From contig CADDYT010000010.1 of assembly GCA_902810755.1 (NCBI GenBank), positions 12,570 to 76,569 on the forward strand: a stretch of DNA of 64,000 nucleotides, written 5' to 3'. Below, one piece after another: positions 52,880-63,306 of the stretch (positions are counted from its first letter, which is position 1; each line of letters opens with the position of its first letter). The position numbers and the translations under genes are program-made. The DNA comes from Chloroflexota bacterium. Lineage in GTDB: Bacteria; Chloroflexota; Ktedonobacteria; Ktedonobacterales; Ktedonobacteraceae. A model generated the notes under the pieces. The model saw nothing but the letters and a program-made list of their open reading frames with translations. It was not told the origin of the DNA and did not search any database.

Positions 52880-55800
52880 ATGTCTCGTGATCACCTCTTG
52901 CCTGCTTTGCTGCGTAAGCGAGCGCGCTCTACCTCCCCTTCTTTCGTCCAGCGTGTCTTTCTCTTTGGCGTCTTACTGTTCCTGCTTCTTTCGCAACTGT
53001 TGGGAAACGGGGTCTTTGCATCTTCTCCTGTCTTTGCTGCCAGCAAGCCGCAAGCTATTCCCGCGCATATGACTTTTCAGCAATTTCTCAATGAAATGAA
53101 ACAGGACCAGCAGAAACGCCCTGCTTTTGCCGGGCCGCGTACCCCTGCAAATCCATACACGAAATACGAGCATTTCGCCGATTACAGTAAACTGCCGCCT
53201 GGCGCCGAACCTCCCGCCATGCAACCAATCCGTGCCACGCTGACCAGTGCCTTTCTGGCAGGGGGAGCCGGGACGCAGCCGCTCGATCTGATGGGCAGTG
53301 ATCATCGGCTGGAAGTGCAGGTTGCCCCGGGCAGTTTTGATCTCTCTCATGCCAGCGTCTCCACGTCTGGCGGAAACACTTCCCGGACAAAGCCGTCTGC
53401 AACACCCACCCCTGCAGCAACCTTGACGGTGACGCCAACCCCTTCAACCACACCAACCACGTCACCGACCCCAACTTCCACACCTCGCAAAGGTCGTGCG
53501 ACTGCAACACCGCAGACCACACCCGCTCCAACAGTGATACCTACAGCGACCACAACGCCAACGCCCTCGTCGTCTACACTGAGCGAACCGCTGACGTTGG
53601 TACTTACGCAGCGACATGGTCATTTTGCCGGGGAGATGAACCAGCTGGGCAGCTACCAGATTCAGATTCTTGATGCCAACGGTCAGCAGGTTACCGGCAT
53701 TGTCTTTCGCCAGCCGCTCACCTTCATCTATCACTATCAGAACTGGGAAATGACAGCCCTTGACCTCGACCCCGGCAAGCTCTTCTTTACCTGGTATGAC
53801 CCCACTGAGAGCGGACCGCACCCGAAGCTTCCGCTCTCCGATTTCATTTTACCCATGCACAATGACCCGAAGGCGCACACCCTGACAGTACAGAGCGCCA
53901 TCATGGGAACGGGCATTTTCACCTCAGGCATCGGCGACCCACAGAATCAGAGTCCCTCGACACCGCAAGTCGCCTCGGTGCAGGGCAATTCCGGCCAGTT
54001 ATCGTATGCGCTGCCCATTCAGGTCGCCCCAGGCGTGGATGGATTTGACCCACAACTCCAGCTCGCGTATTCCAGTGAAGCGACGAATGAGCAGCATAGT
54101 TATACCTCGCCAGCCGGAGCGATGGGCGAAGGCTGGTCGCTCTCGCTGGGATCTATCTCGGCTGTTCCCTATCCCTCAAGCAGCGCCGCCGGAGCCAACA
54201 CCTGGTACTTCCTCAGCGGCGTCGATGGCATCAGTGACCGCCTGGTGCGGGATACGACCATTACCAGTGGCACCTTCTACGATACCGAACATATCTCTCA
54301 CTTCCGCATCCAGCAGATTCAAAAAAATAGCGAGCCCTGCTTCGCCGTCTGGGATACGTCGGGAACCTACTATGAGTTCGGCTGCACACCCGATTCCCTG
54401 CAATATCGCCGCGATAGTAATGGCCTGCATCTGTATGAATTTGATCTCAACGAGATTATCGCGCCCAATGATGGCAATAGCAGTAACCTCAAAATCATCC
54501 TGGTGCATTATTTCCAGGACTGTGGCTCCTCCACCGGAAGCTGTCCCAGCGCGGCCAATAGTAGCGGGTCGATGACCATTCGGGACGCGGGCATTGAGCA
54601 GATTCAGTACGGCACTGGTTCTCCTGGCACCATCAATCAGATCGACGGCACGGTAGATTTCCACTATCTGGCCCAGTATGTTGGCTCTACCCCTGCACAG
54701 TGGGCGGCTACCTATGCCAGTCAAAATTATCAGTGTAATGGTACTCCTCCCATCACTGTCTCTCCCCTGATGCGCTGCGACGACCCACAGAATTACAGCG
54801 GGGGAGCGAACGCGCCCAGCGTGATGAGTACATTGACGCTGGATAAAGTCACCAGCTACGTGGGTCCTGACGGCACAGGCGGCTACCCGGCTTACGAGTA
54901 TGACTTCAGCTATACCGACACGCCTTTCACCTCGTATAACCCGACCAACGGCAATACCTGCGCTGATCCAACCACCAATCCGCCGGTGGATGAATACTGT
55001 GCCGGGGAGCATCTACTCAACCAGGTCACGCCCAAAGTCTACAAAGATGGTACTGCCAACGCGCTCAAACCCGTCCTGTTCCACTACTACAGTTTTATCA
55101 ACACCTATTCCGATCGCAGCGATCCCTTGCCCGGTGGTTTGCCCTATATCGTCAGCATCCAACGTTCCTTCCTGGACTACTACTTCGATACCGAACGAGG
55201 AACAGGGGCGCATATCTACTACAACCGGGCCTACAACAATACACATGGCACTCCCTATGATAAGTCCACCGGAGATAATCGCTACGACCCCTTCTACTGC
55301 CCTGACCATGCTGGTAACAGCGATCCCAGTTTAGATTGCAACACTCAAAATAGTGTTTTCAACTATCCAGATGACCATGCCTGGACGGTGCAGGCCGTCA
55401 CGCAAATTACCTCGCTCAACGCCGATAGCAGCGGCCTGAATGCGGCCACCACTACCTATTCGTACTTACTGGCAACGACAGGAGTCAAGACGGGTTCGAC
55501 CTGCCCGGCAGATAGCCAGCAAGACACCAACTGTGTCGGCGATAACTGGCTTCCCATCGATACAGGCAACAATAACCAGGATGCCGACTGGCAGGATTTC
55601 TACCATGGGGAGTTTCGCGGCTTCAACTATGTCTCTATCATCAGTCCTTCTAATGACCTGACCGTCGATCAATATTACAGCACTGAGGGCTGGCATACGC
55701 CGGAAGGGGATGCCGCCAATTACAACTCCGGGGCCATGTACCAGGAAGATGTCTACCAGGGTCCCAGTGCGACCTCAAGCGCGTTGCTGGAAGAGACGAA

Positions 55801-58800
55801 AACCGTCTACCCCGGCTTTACCGATAATAACTCCTGCTACGGCAAGCTCGACCTGACCTATGTTCCCTGCCAGGCCAGCCCAGAGTCGATCACCACGACC
55901 ATCTATGATAATACTGGCAGCGGCAATGGCAATGCTCCCTGGGTCAAGACCGCCTATACCTACGACGATTATGCTCCCACGCCGGTTGGCAATGGGATCG
56001 GCGCTGGCTATGGCAACATCCTGACGGAGACCATCAGCAGCGCCAACGCCTCAACCGTCACGAAACAGTATACGTATGCGATCACCGATAGCGGCTACAA
56101 CGCGACGGGGTGGATTTTCTATGATGTGAACAAGATAGCGCACAGCGAGATCGATGATTCATCGGGCCACAAATGGAAGTGCGAATCCATTACATATGAT
56201 GAAGGTGCGCCAACAGGGACGCCCACACCGGCGGCGGGCTGGCCCACCACGGTCAATACCTACACCAGCGCCAGTTGCACGCCAAACAGCTTTGGCACGC
56301 CCCTGACCACCAGCTACACTGGCTACGATGCGTATGGCAACACTGTCGCAACCGTCGATCCGGTGGCAGTTGCCAATAGTGCGTTTTATGGTAATACCGG
56401 TATCAGTGGCAAAAATGGCTGCACGCTCTCCAGCGCGCCTGCCATTATGAGTCCCGGCTGGGGAAAAACCAGCTACACTACCTGTACCGCCTACGACTCG
56501 ACCTACAACGCCCTTCCGATCAGCTTTACCAACGCCTTCGGGCAGAAAAGTACCGTGCAATACGACCCTCAACAGGGGAATCTGCCGACGGCGTCAACCG
56601 ATGTCAACGGGCAAACGACTACGACGACCTACAGCTACGATGGCAGCGGCAACAGCACGGCACAGATCAGCGAACCTGGCGAGGTCAACCCACCAAACGG
56701 ACCCGGGTATACCACGCAGTCGAGTACAAAATCAACCTGCCAATCAACTATCCCTTCGGGTACCATCACTCCCTGCTATGAAGTTGATACCAGTAGCTCG
56801 CTCTATCCCAACGCTGTCACCGAAACGTTCTATGATGGCGATGGCCGAAAGGTCGAGACACGCACGCCGGGGCCGGACAGTGGCTATGATACCATTCAAT
56901 TTACTTCTTACGATGACCAGAACAACAGCACGTTTGAGAGCGTGCCTTTCGAGGTGACAAGCGGTTCGGGCTGGGTTGATCCCAATGGGGCAAAAGACAA
57001 GAATGGCAATACCCCGGCAGGGACCGTCACCTTTAGCGATGCCATGGGGCGAACGATTGCCACGCAAGACCCCATCTTTGGCTCGCCCGGCATCAACGGT
57101 ATCTCCTGCCCTTCCCTTCAGCAGGATGACCCTTCGCTGTCAAGCTACAACTCCACCGACTGCATTGTCTACCAGCTCGATGGCGTTAGTGGCTTCGGTG
57201 GCGACAATAATACCTACACCACCACCAAAAGTATTGATCCCAACAACCACGTCACCGAAATGTTTATCGACGCGCTGGGCAATACGCGCTACGTGCGCTA
57301 CGACAGCGGCGTCAACAGTGGCACCCTCACGCCCAACGAACTCAAAAGCGTCTCCTACAACGTTCTCAATGAACCGATCTCGATTACTGTCACCGATCAG
57401 AGTCCGCAAAGTGGGCCAAGCCTCACCAGCGTGACCACGACGATGCAATATGATGATCTGGGGCGGCTGACGCAGCTCAGCGATCCAGATCGAGGCAGCC
57501 ATACCTACTCCTACGATGCCGATGGACATGTCCTCACCGATACTTCCGGCACGCGTACCATTGGCTATAACTATGATCTGTTGGAGCGCGTCGGCTGCGT
57601 GCAGATCGGCAGCGTCACCAGCGACGCCGATGGCAGTTGTAGCACCAGCAAGCCGCTGGTGCAGAATACCTATGATACCACACTGCTTGGCACGCAGGGC
57701 AGCACAGATTTTCCTGTCGGGCGCTTAACGAAGAGCGTTGCCACAACCTACTATCCCGAAGGCGGCTCCCTCAACACCACCGAGAAAACGCAATATGACC
57801 AGCGCGGACGTGTTGTGACGGCACAAGAGAAGTTTAGTCTGCCCAATGCCTGGAATGTCACCGCCGCTCTGCCAACGTATCAGGCCAGCTTCTCCTACAA
57901 CGATGCTAACCAGCTGACCACTACCGCGACCAGCACCATTGTCGGCACCCAGTCCACCCCCGGCTACACCTTTACCGAGGTCTATGACAGCACGCTAGGC
58001 ATCCTCACCGGACTCAGCAATAACGGAACGGGTGTCGCCAACCTGGCAACCTTGAACTACAACGTCAACGACCTGCTTGGCAAGATCTATTACCAGACCA
58101 GTACCGGCAGCAACCTGGCCTACGAGCAATTTCACTATGATGGTGATTTGCGCCCAACTGAAGAGACGGCGACCTGGCAGGGCGGCAGCGGTCAGAGCGG
58201 GCAGGTCTTCGACGAGAGCCGCAGCTACGACCCCGCCAGCAACATCACCGCAGAGACGACAACCATTGAGAAAACCGGCGGCCAGACCGGCTCGAATACC
58301 GAGACGCAAAATTTCTGTTACGATGAACAGGACAGACTCACCTGGGCGAGCAATACGGCCACACCCCCTGCTCCCGGTAACGGCACCTGTGGTAGTCTCA
58401 CCCCGGCAAACGGCTTCAGCGGCGCCAGCTATACCGACAGCTTCACTTACACCCACCTGGGCCAACTCTGGAGCGGCCCCGTCAACGGCACGGGCGGCAG
58501 CTTGCAGTACCTCTACTGCAATAGCAACGCTCCTCATCAATTGCAGGGCATCTATCCCACCACCGCGACCTGCTCCAATCCCGGCACGGCCAGTTACGCT
58601 GTCCAGTACGATAGCTGGGGCAATGTCACGCAGCGCACCTACAACGGCCAGACGGCGACCCTGTCCTATGACAAGCTCGATCAGATGGTCGAATGGCAGG
58701 TGCCGAACACGAACCAGGCCTGGTATGCCTACGACGCCAGTGGCAACCGCAGCATCCAGCGCAGCACCGTTGGCAGCACCACCAGCATGACTGTCTATGC

Positions 58801-60064
58801 CTTCGGCCTGGAAGAATACCACTACGACGGCAGCGGCAACCTGCAAAGCAGCACGCACTACTACAGTCTGGCGGGCCATCTCATCGGCGAACTGACAGGC
58901 AGCGGCACGCCGACTACCTCCTTCTTCATGACAGATGCCCTCGGCAGCATCCTGGCCACCTTCAGCAACACGGCAAGCAGCGCCGCCATGCTCGGCAACC
59001 AGCTCTACGGCCCCTACGGCAATCAACTCTACCAGTCCGGCAGCATGAACACCAACAAGGGCTACACCGGCCAGTACAACGACCCCGTCAGCGGCCTGGA
59101 TTATTACAAATCCAGGTACTACGACCCGGTAGCTGGAGTCTTTCTCTCGACAGACTTAACACAGAACAACGAAGAGGGAATGGACCCCTACAGCTATGTA
59201 GGCGGCAATCCTGAGACCGATAACGACCCGACAGGACAGGCGTTCGTTCCGCCCGGCGGTGGTGGTGTTGGTGGAGATGGCGGTAGCTCGCCAAATAACA
59301 CTCCTCCAGGCGGCGCTACACCCAGTAATTCCCCGAGTTGCGCCTGGTACGATCTGGGTTGCAACGCTCAAAACGCCTGGGATCGTATTACACAATTCGC
59401 TCAACACGTTACCCAGGTTGTTCGTCAGGATATAACCCATCCAACACAAATGCAAATACCTCAGGAAGTAGAGAAAGTCGTTGTGCGAGCAATCATCGGA
59501 CTCGTCGCGAAAGTTATTGCCATTGTGGTAGCTGCTGCCGCCTTCGCCCTTCTGATATATGCTGCCGTCACACACTTTTTTGGCGGTTCAAAGAGTGGTG
59601 GCTGGAATGACAGTCAGCAACGCCAGATCGCATATAGGCTCGCACAACAGGTGCAGCAAAAAAGGGGAAGTGACACTAGACGCGCTCCTTATGCTCAGGG
59701 CTGTATTGGAATTGGAAGTAATCCCTGTACGGAAGATTCACAAATTGTTCCCGGATTTGGGCGAAACAATAATCTTTTCCATGCTGAAAGGCAAATTTAT
59801 AGTTGGGCAATGAACTTAATTAAGACAAAATATCAAAATGTTGCACCGGGAACAACTATAAACATAATGATCTATGTGCAAGAGATACCATGCACGAAGT
59901 TTTGCCAGAAAGATATACCGATCTGGGCGCGGGAACTTCAAGCTGCAGCGCCTCCAGGTGTAAAGGTTAATTTGTATGTCTGGTATCAACCCAGCTTTGA
60001 TGTAGATAATCCTCTGGCGAATCCTATCACATCCCCTAGAGATATCGCACGGTACTACCCATAA
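52880..60064 (+). CDS. Secreted RHS-repeat protein with C-terminal deaminase-type toxin
   Basis: A 2,394-residue protein. It has a signal/anchor near 20-50 (VFLFGVLLFLLLSQLLG), a Thr/Pro linker near 170-235, an SpvB-like domain (QLSYALPIQVAPGVDGFDPQ) near 365-435, a long YD/RHS repeat body and the RHS core end YYKSRYYDPVAGVFLSTD near 2,070. A new C-terminus follows: a Gly/Pro linker, a hydrophobic segment near 2,205-2,235 and a last domain with HAE (2301-2303) and PCTKFC (2337-2342), the HxE and PCx3C zinc signature of nucleic-acid deaminases. The base composition shifts to lower GC in this tip. The start at 52880 follows GGAAGGAG. Confidence 0.9.
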   Translation: MSRDHLLPALLRKRARSTSPSFVQRVFLFGVLLFLLLSQLLGNGVFASSPVFAASKPQAIPAHMTFQQFLNEMKQDQQKRPAFAGPRTPANPYTKYEHFADYSKLPPGAEPPAMQPIRATLTSAFLAGGAGTQPLDLMGSDHRLEVQVAPGSFDLSHASVSTSGGNTSRTKPSATPTPAATLTVTPTPSTTPTTSPTPTSTPRKGRATATPQTTPAPTVIPTATTTPTPSSSTLSEPLTLVLTQRHGHFAGEMNQLGSYQIQILDANGQQVTGIVFRQPLTFIYHYQNWEMTALDLDPGKLFFTWYDPTESGPHPKLPLSDFILPMHNDPKAHTLTVQSAIMGTGIFTSGIGDPQNQSPSTPQVASVQGNSGQLSYALPIQVAPGVDGFDPQLQLAYSSEATNEQHSYTSPAGAMGEGWSLSLGSISAVPYPSSSAAGANTWYFLSGVDGISDRLVRDTTITSGTFYDTEHISHFRIQQIQKNSEPCFAVWDTSGTYYEFGCTPDSLQYRRDSNGLHLYEFDLNEIIAPNDGNSSNLKIILVHYFQDCGSSTGSCPSAANSSGSMTIRDAGIEQIQYGTGSPGTINQIDGTVDFHYLAQYVGSTPAQWAATYASQNYQCNGTPPITVSPLMRCDDPQNYSGGANAPSVMSTLTLDKVTSYVGPDGTGGYPAYEYDFSYTDTPFTSYNPTNGNTCADPTTNPPVDEYCAGEHLLNQVTPKVYKDGTANALKPVLFHYYSFINTYSDRSDPLPGGLPYIVSIQRSFLDYYFDTERGTGAHIYYNRAYNNTHGTPYDKSTGDNRYDPFYCPDHAGNSDPSLDCNTQNSVFNYPDDHAWTVQAVTQITSLNADSSGLNAATTTYSYLLATTGVKTGSTCPADSQQDTNCVGDNWLPIDTGNNNQDADWQDFYHGEFRGFNYVSIISPSNDLTVDQYYSTEGWHTPEGDAANYNSGAMYQEDVYQGPSATSSALLEETKTVYPGFTDNNSCYGKLDLTYVPCQASPESITTTIYDNTGSGNGNAPWVKTAYTYDDYAPTPVGNGIGAGYGNILTETISSANASTVTKQYTYAITDSGYNATGWIFYDVNKIAHSEIDDSSGHKWKCESITYDEGAPTGTPTPAAGWPTTVNTYTSASCTPNSFGTPLTTSYTGYDAYGNTVATVDPVAVANSAFYGNTGISGKNGCTLSSAPAIMSPGWGKTSYTTCTAYDSTYNALPISFTNAFGQKSTVQYDPQQGNLPTASTDVNGQTTTTTYSYDGSGNSTAQISEPGEVNPPNGPGYTTQSSTKSTCQSTIPSGTITPCYEVDTSSSLYPNAVTETFYDGDGRKVETRTPGPDSGYDTIQFTSYDDQNNSTFESVPFEVTSGSGWVDPNGAKDKNGNTPAGTVTFSDAMGRTIATQDPIFGSPGINGISCPSLQQDDPSLSSYNSTDCIVYQLDGVSGFGGDNNTYTTTKSIDPNNHVTEMFIDALGNTRYVRYDSGVNSGTLTPNELKSVSYNVLNEPISITVTDQSPQSGPSLTSVTTTMQYDDLGRLTQLSDPDRGSHTYSYDADGHVLTDTSGTRTIGYNYDLLERVGCVQIGSVTSDADGSCSTSKPLVQNTYDTTLLGTQGSTDFPVGRLTKSVATTYYPEGGSLNTTEKTQYDQRGRVVTAQEKFSLPNAWNVTAALPTYQASFSYNDANQLTTTATSTIVGTQSTPGYTFTEVYDSTLGILTGLSNNGTGVANLATLNYNVNDLLGKIYYQTSTGSNLAYEQFHYDGDLRPTEETATWQGGSGQSGQVFDESRSYDPASNITAETTTIEKTGGQTGSNTETQNFCYDEQDRLTWASNTATPPAPGNGTCGSLTPANGFSGASYTDSFTYTHLGQLWSGPVNGTGGSLQYLYCNSNAPHQLQGIYPTTATCSNPGTASYAVQYDSWGNVTQRTYNGQTATLSYDKLDQMVEWQVPNTNQAWYAYDASGNRSIQRSTVGSTTSMTVYAFGLEEYHYDGSGNLQSSTHYYSLAGHLIGELTGSGTPTTSFFMTDALGSILATFSNTASSAAMLGNQLYGPYGNQLYQSGSMNTNKGYTGQYNDPVSGLDYYKSRYYDPVAGVFLSTDLTQNNEEGMDPYSYVGGNPETDNDPTGQAFVPPGGGGVGGDGGSSPNNTPPGGATPSNSPSCAWYDLGCNAQNAWDRITQFAQHVTQVVRQDITHPTQMQIPQEVEKVVVRAIIGLVAKVIAIVVAAAAFALLIYAAVTHFFGGSKSGGWNDSQQRQIAYRLAQQVQQKRGSDTRRAPYAQGCIGIGSNPCTEDSQIVPGFGRNNNLFHAERQIYSWAMNLIKTKYQNVAPGTTINIMIYVQEIPCTKFCQKDIPIWARELQAAAPPGVKVNLYVWYQPSFDVDNPLANPITSPRDIARYYP

Positions 60065-60205
60065 GAGTTGAGGACTGGAAACAAGTAGGAAGTAGCATAA
60101 AAATGGTAAAATGGTCGAGGGCAACACATCCGAGCCTAAGCGAGGTCTTAAGACTTGGAGATATTTGTAGCTACAGTAAATTGTTTCCCTGATGGAGGAG
60201 CCAGA

Positions 60206-61072
60206 GTGGAAGCACAAGATCATTCATGGCCTGAATACATATATCAGGCTTTGGGAGAAATTTACTACGGCGGTGGCTATGACCATCGACATGCCGAAAG
60301 GTTCGCCAGGCGTTGTGGAGGAGTGGATATAGAGACACTTGAGCGTGTCCTTAGAGAGAGAGCAGGCGAAGACAAAATCATTGCCATTTACGCGTTGGGC
60401 TATGCTCACGCTCCCCATGCGCAACAACTGCTTGCCCCTCTGCTTCAAAGCCCTATCTCCTTAGAGCGCGAAGCTAGCGCCATCGCTCTAGGGAGGTTGA
60501 AAGATGAGAGGGCATTACCAATATTGTACTCGCTTTTACAGGCACCGTTTCCTGATCCAGATGCAGCAATGGACGATGATTTTCTTTCAATGATTAGTGC
60601 CAGGATGACAATTGCGACCATGCTGGGAGATTGGGGAAAACTCTCCTCAACCTCCGTTTTACGTTTGGCATTGAAAGCTATCTGGCAGTGGGAGCAGCAA
60701 CGTGTCGCTAATCCTCTCATTCATGATGAATTGATAGTCTCTCCCTGGCAAGCCTACCAGCACGAACTGGCCTATGCTTTAGGACAACTGGGGGTCTATG
60801 GCGCTTTGACAGATATTGCTTTCTCGGATTCACGTCGGCGCATTTTGATGATCTACATAGCTTTAGGCCATCTGGGCGAGAAAGGTGATATCTTTACCAA
60901 AATGACGCTTGACAAAACATTACAGGGAGAAGTTGCCAAAGCTCTGGAACGCTTATTTGGCTTATCAGAGGCTGAACAACAGGTCTGTCTGAAATATTTT
61001 GGGAACGATTATTTTTATGAAGGGGCGCTGGATAGGCATCCATCTCCTCCCGATCAGATGGAGGAAGAGTAA
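60206..61072 (+). CDS. HEAT-like protein, candidate immunity protein
   Basis: A 288-residue helical-repeat protein: LERVLRERAGEDKIIAIYAL, LEREASAIALGRLKDERALP and FSDSRRRILMIYIALGHLG. The pattern is HEAT-like. The GTG at 60206 is chosen because GGAGGA precedes it and because the paralogue at 62608 starts the same way. It lies 141 bp after the RHS toxin end, the normal immunity-gene position, in lower-GC DNA. A role in neutralising the RHS tip is inferred from place alone; no known immunity family is recognised. Confidence 0.65.
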   Translation: MEAQDHSWPEYIYQALGEIYYGGGYDHRHAERFARRCGGVDIETLERVLRERAGEDKIIAIYALGYAHAPHAQQLLAPLLQSPISLEREASAIALGRLKDERALPILYSLLQAPFPDPDAAMDDDFLSMISARMTIATMLGDWGKLSSTSVLRLALKAIWQWEQQRVANPLIHDELIVSPWQAYQHELAYALGQLGVYGALTDIAFSDSRRRILMIYIALGHLGEKGDIFTKMTLDKTLQGEVAKALERLFGLSEAEQQVCLKYFGNDYFYEGALDRHPSPPDQMEEE

Positions 61073-61126
61073 CAGCTGCCCGCCTTTGATCGATCGTTCA
61101 CCTTTGCAGAGAGAAATGCCTTGCTT

Positions 61127-62527
61127 ATGCACATTCGAAGATTATGTCAGCTTCCTATGACAAAGGAAAGATGGGAATTTGAAAGCACCTGGGCATTGAG
61201 ACAAGATGACGGTCTCCTTGCGTTAGCATGGATAGAGGAGCAACCAATCATTGCACTTCTCTGCCTGGATGTGGAGACTGGTAAAATAGTTTCTCAAGAG
61301 AAGTATCGATGTAAGTGTGCGCCAGGGGGCTTATGGGTGACGGCAGGGCAACAAAGAGAAATCTGGCTCCTGGCTTGGGTTGGAATCGAGGGCGATGTAA
61401 TGGGTGGAATTGATCAGATGTGGTTTTTGCCTGCGCGGATGAATCTGTCCTCAAGGATAGTGGTTGTCGATCAAGCAGCAGATAGCATGAGCAGTGCGTG
61501 CATGGCATTGCTCGCCGATCAGAGCAGAGGGGGCTATAACCTACTCTATTTTAAGCCGAGCTTGGATGATATTGAGCCAGCCACTATCAAACTGGCAGAG
61601 ATAGCAGTGCAGGCAGAGGGCATGCATGTGACGACTCAAGAGATCGAATGGGCAGTGAAAGCCTCTGCTTATCGCGAAGAGGATTGTTGGTATCTCATCT
61701 TATTTGATGTGCAATGGGAAAAGGCGGGACAGGCCGCAAAGACGGCAGAGGAATTCAAAGATGCTGAACCGCTCTGGCGTTTCTTTGTTGTTGGCGGAAA
61801 AGCGCCGCTGACAAAGGGAGTATGGAAGCATCGTTTGAATATGGGAGTCTTCGCCCCCTCAGACCCCTATTGGGACTTCAGACGCGATGTCAGTGCTGGG
61901 GCTACCACGATTGCCGGGCCACGCTGGTCACAGGAGCAGAAACGAACTCTAGTCGTGGGAGCAGCGATCTTTAAGAATATCTGGAAGCTTCTTTCCGATA
62001 GCAGAAAAGAGGTGCCAGATGCAGCCATCCTGGTTTGCTTGAGTGAAGATGGAGACGTGGTGGCCCAATGTCAGGATCTGGTGGGCGAGCGGTTGAGCCT
62101 GGGCCGATGCGGGGAAACGATCATAGGAATTGATCGTCTTGAGCAACACTGGCGACGCTGGAAGTGGAACCCACTGAAGGAAGCTCAACATCTGGAAGAG
62201 CCAGAATGGCTGAGTGATGGGGTGCGCTATGCCTACGTTGTCTCAAGTCAGCAGACACAGGGACAGTCAGGAGAGCAAGAGTTTTGTTGGATTATAGAGG
62301 AGTATGCGGACAGACTAGTGGTTACAAGATATACTGGCAGTACACTCTCAGAAAGAGGAGAGGTGATGACTGTGACCGGTCTTCATCTTCTCCATCAAAA
62401 TGAAAAATACCTGTATCCCTACTCATGGGACTGGCCCCTAACCCCAGAGATTATCCCTTACAAAAGTGCGCTGACGTTTCTGGCAGCCGATGAGAACGAT
62501 CAACTGGTTCTCTATCAGATCAGGTGA
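61127..62527 (+). CDS. Hypothetical protein between HEAT-like genes
   Basis: A 466-residue soluble protein with many short strands and Trp residues (LLALAWIEEQPIIALLCLDV, REIWLLAWVGIEGDVMGG, SWDWPLTPEIIPYKSALTFL), suggesting a beta-propeller-like fold. No signal or membrane segment is seen. It lies within the RHS-associated low-GC block. ATG 61127 is chosen over the TTG at 61121. Function is not recognised; it may be part of the toxin-immunity block. Confidence 0.55.
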   Translation: MHIRRLCQLPMTKERWEFESTWALRQDDGLLALAWIEEQPIIALLCLDVETGKIVSQEKYRCKCAPGGLWVTAGQQREIWLLAWVGIEGDVMGGIDQMWFLPARMNLSSRIVVVDQAADSMSSACMALLADQSRGGYNLLYFKPSLDDIEPATIKLAEIAVQAEGMHVTTQEIEWAVKASAYREEDCWYLILFDVQWEKAGQAAKTAEEFKDAEPLWRFFVVGGKAPLTKGVWKHRLNMGVFAPSDPYWDFRRDVSAGATTIAGPRWSQEQKRTLVVGAAIFKNIWKLLSDSRKEVPDAAILVCLSEDGDVVAQCQDLVGERLSLGRCGETIIGIDRLEQHWRRWKWNPLKEAQHLEEPEWLSDGVRYAYVVSSQQTQGQSGEQEFCWIIEEYADRLVVTRYTGSTLSERGEVMTVTGLHLLHQNEKYLYPYSWDWPLTPEIIPYKSALTFLAADENDQLVLYQIR

Positions 62528-62607
62528 TAGAGGTATCATCCATAAATCTTCTGTGGTATCATCAGATATACGCCTGTGCTAAATCAATGGTCTGAGGAGA
62601 GAATCGA

Positions 62608-63306
62608 GTGGAAACAGCAGATCAGAAATTGCCCGACTATGTGTATCGCGCCTTCGGGTTAGTCCATTACGGAGGGGGATTTCAGCCAGCGATAGAGAGC
62701 TTTGCACATCGCTGGGGCGGACTTGACGTCAGCGCCTTCGAACGGGCATTTAGGGAAGGAGCAGGAAACGAGAAAATCATCGCTATTTTTGCCCTTGGTT
62801 CTCTCAAGCCACCGGGCGTGCAAGAAATGCTCGTTCCTTTGCTGCAAAGTGCGGTACGCCTGGAACGGTGGGCCAGCGCCATTGCGTTAGGATGGTTGCA
62901 CGATGAGCGGGCTTTACCCGTGCTGCATACCATTTTGCAGTACGAAGCCCTGCTTCCGGTCATGGAACCACTCACCGATGAAAGCATGTGTTATCTCAGC
63001 TATCGCGAGAGTATTGTCTCTCTGCTGGCGAATTGGGGCAACCTGTCTTCTATTCCCATTTTACATGCTGCTCTCAAGGCCGCCTGGGGCTGGGAACTGC
63101 AACTGTTGGCTAACCCGCCCTCTTATGCGGAATTCAATTTGGTCCCGTTCTGGCAAACCTATCAATACACCTTGGCCTATGCTTTAGGGCAACTCGGGGT
63201 CTTTGGCGCTTTGACAGACATTTCCTTCTCGGATTCACGTCGCCGCATTTTGATGATCTACATAGCTCTCGGCTATCTCCGGCCAGAGCGGCTCCGGTGG
63301 CAGTGA
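62608..63306 (+). pseudogene. Truncated paralogue of the HEAT-like gene
   Basis: A GTG-started frame of 232 codons similar throughout to the protein at 60206 (ALGQLGVFGALTDISFSDSR against ALGQLGVYGALTDIAFSDSR). It stops matching at IALGYL (63277), where the longer paralogue goes on for about 75 more residues. The last nine codons come from RHS sequence in another frame. It is most likely a displaced immunity gene whose 3' end was lost. Confidence 0.75.

Noticed and set aside
57995..59026. 343-codon minus-strand frame
   Set aside because: It is antisense to the RHS body; its Ala/Val/Gly-rich repeats mirror the RHS repeats.
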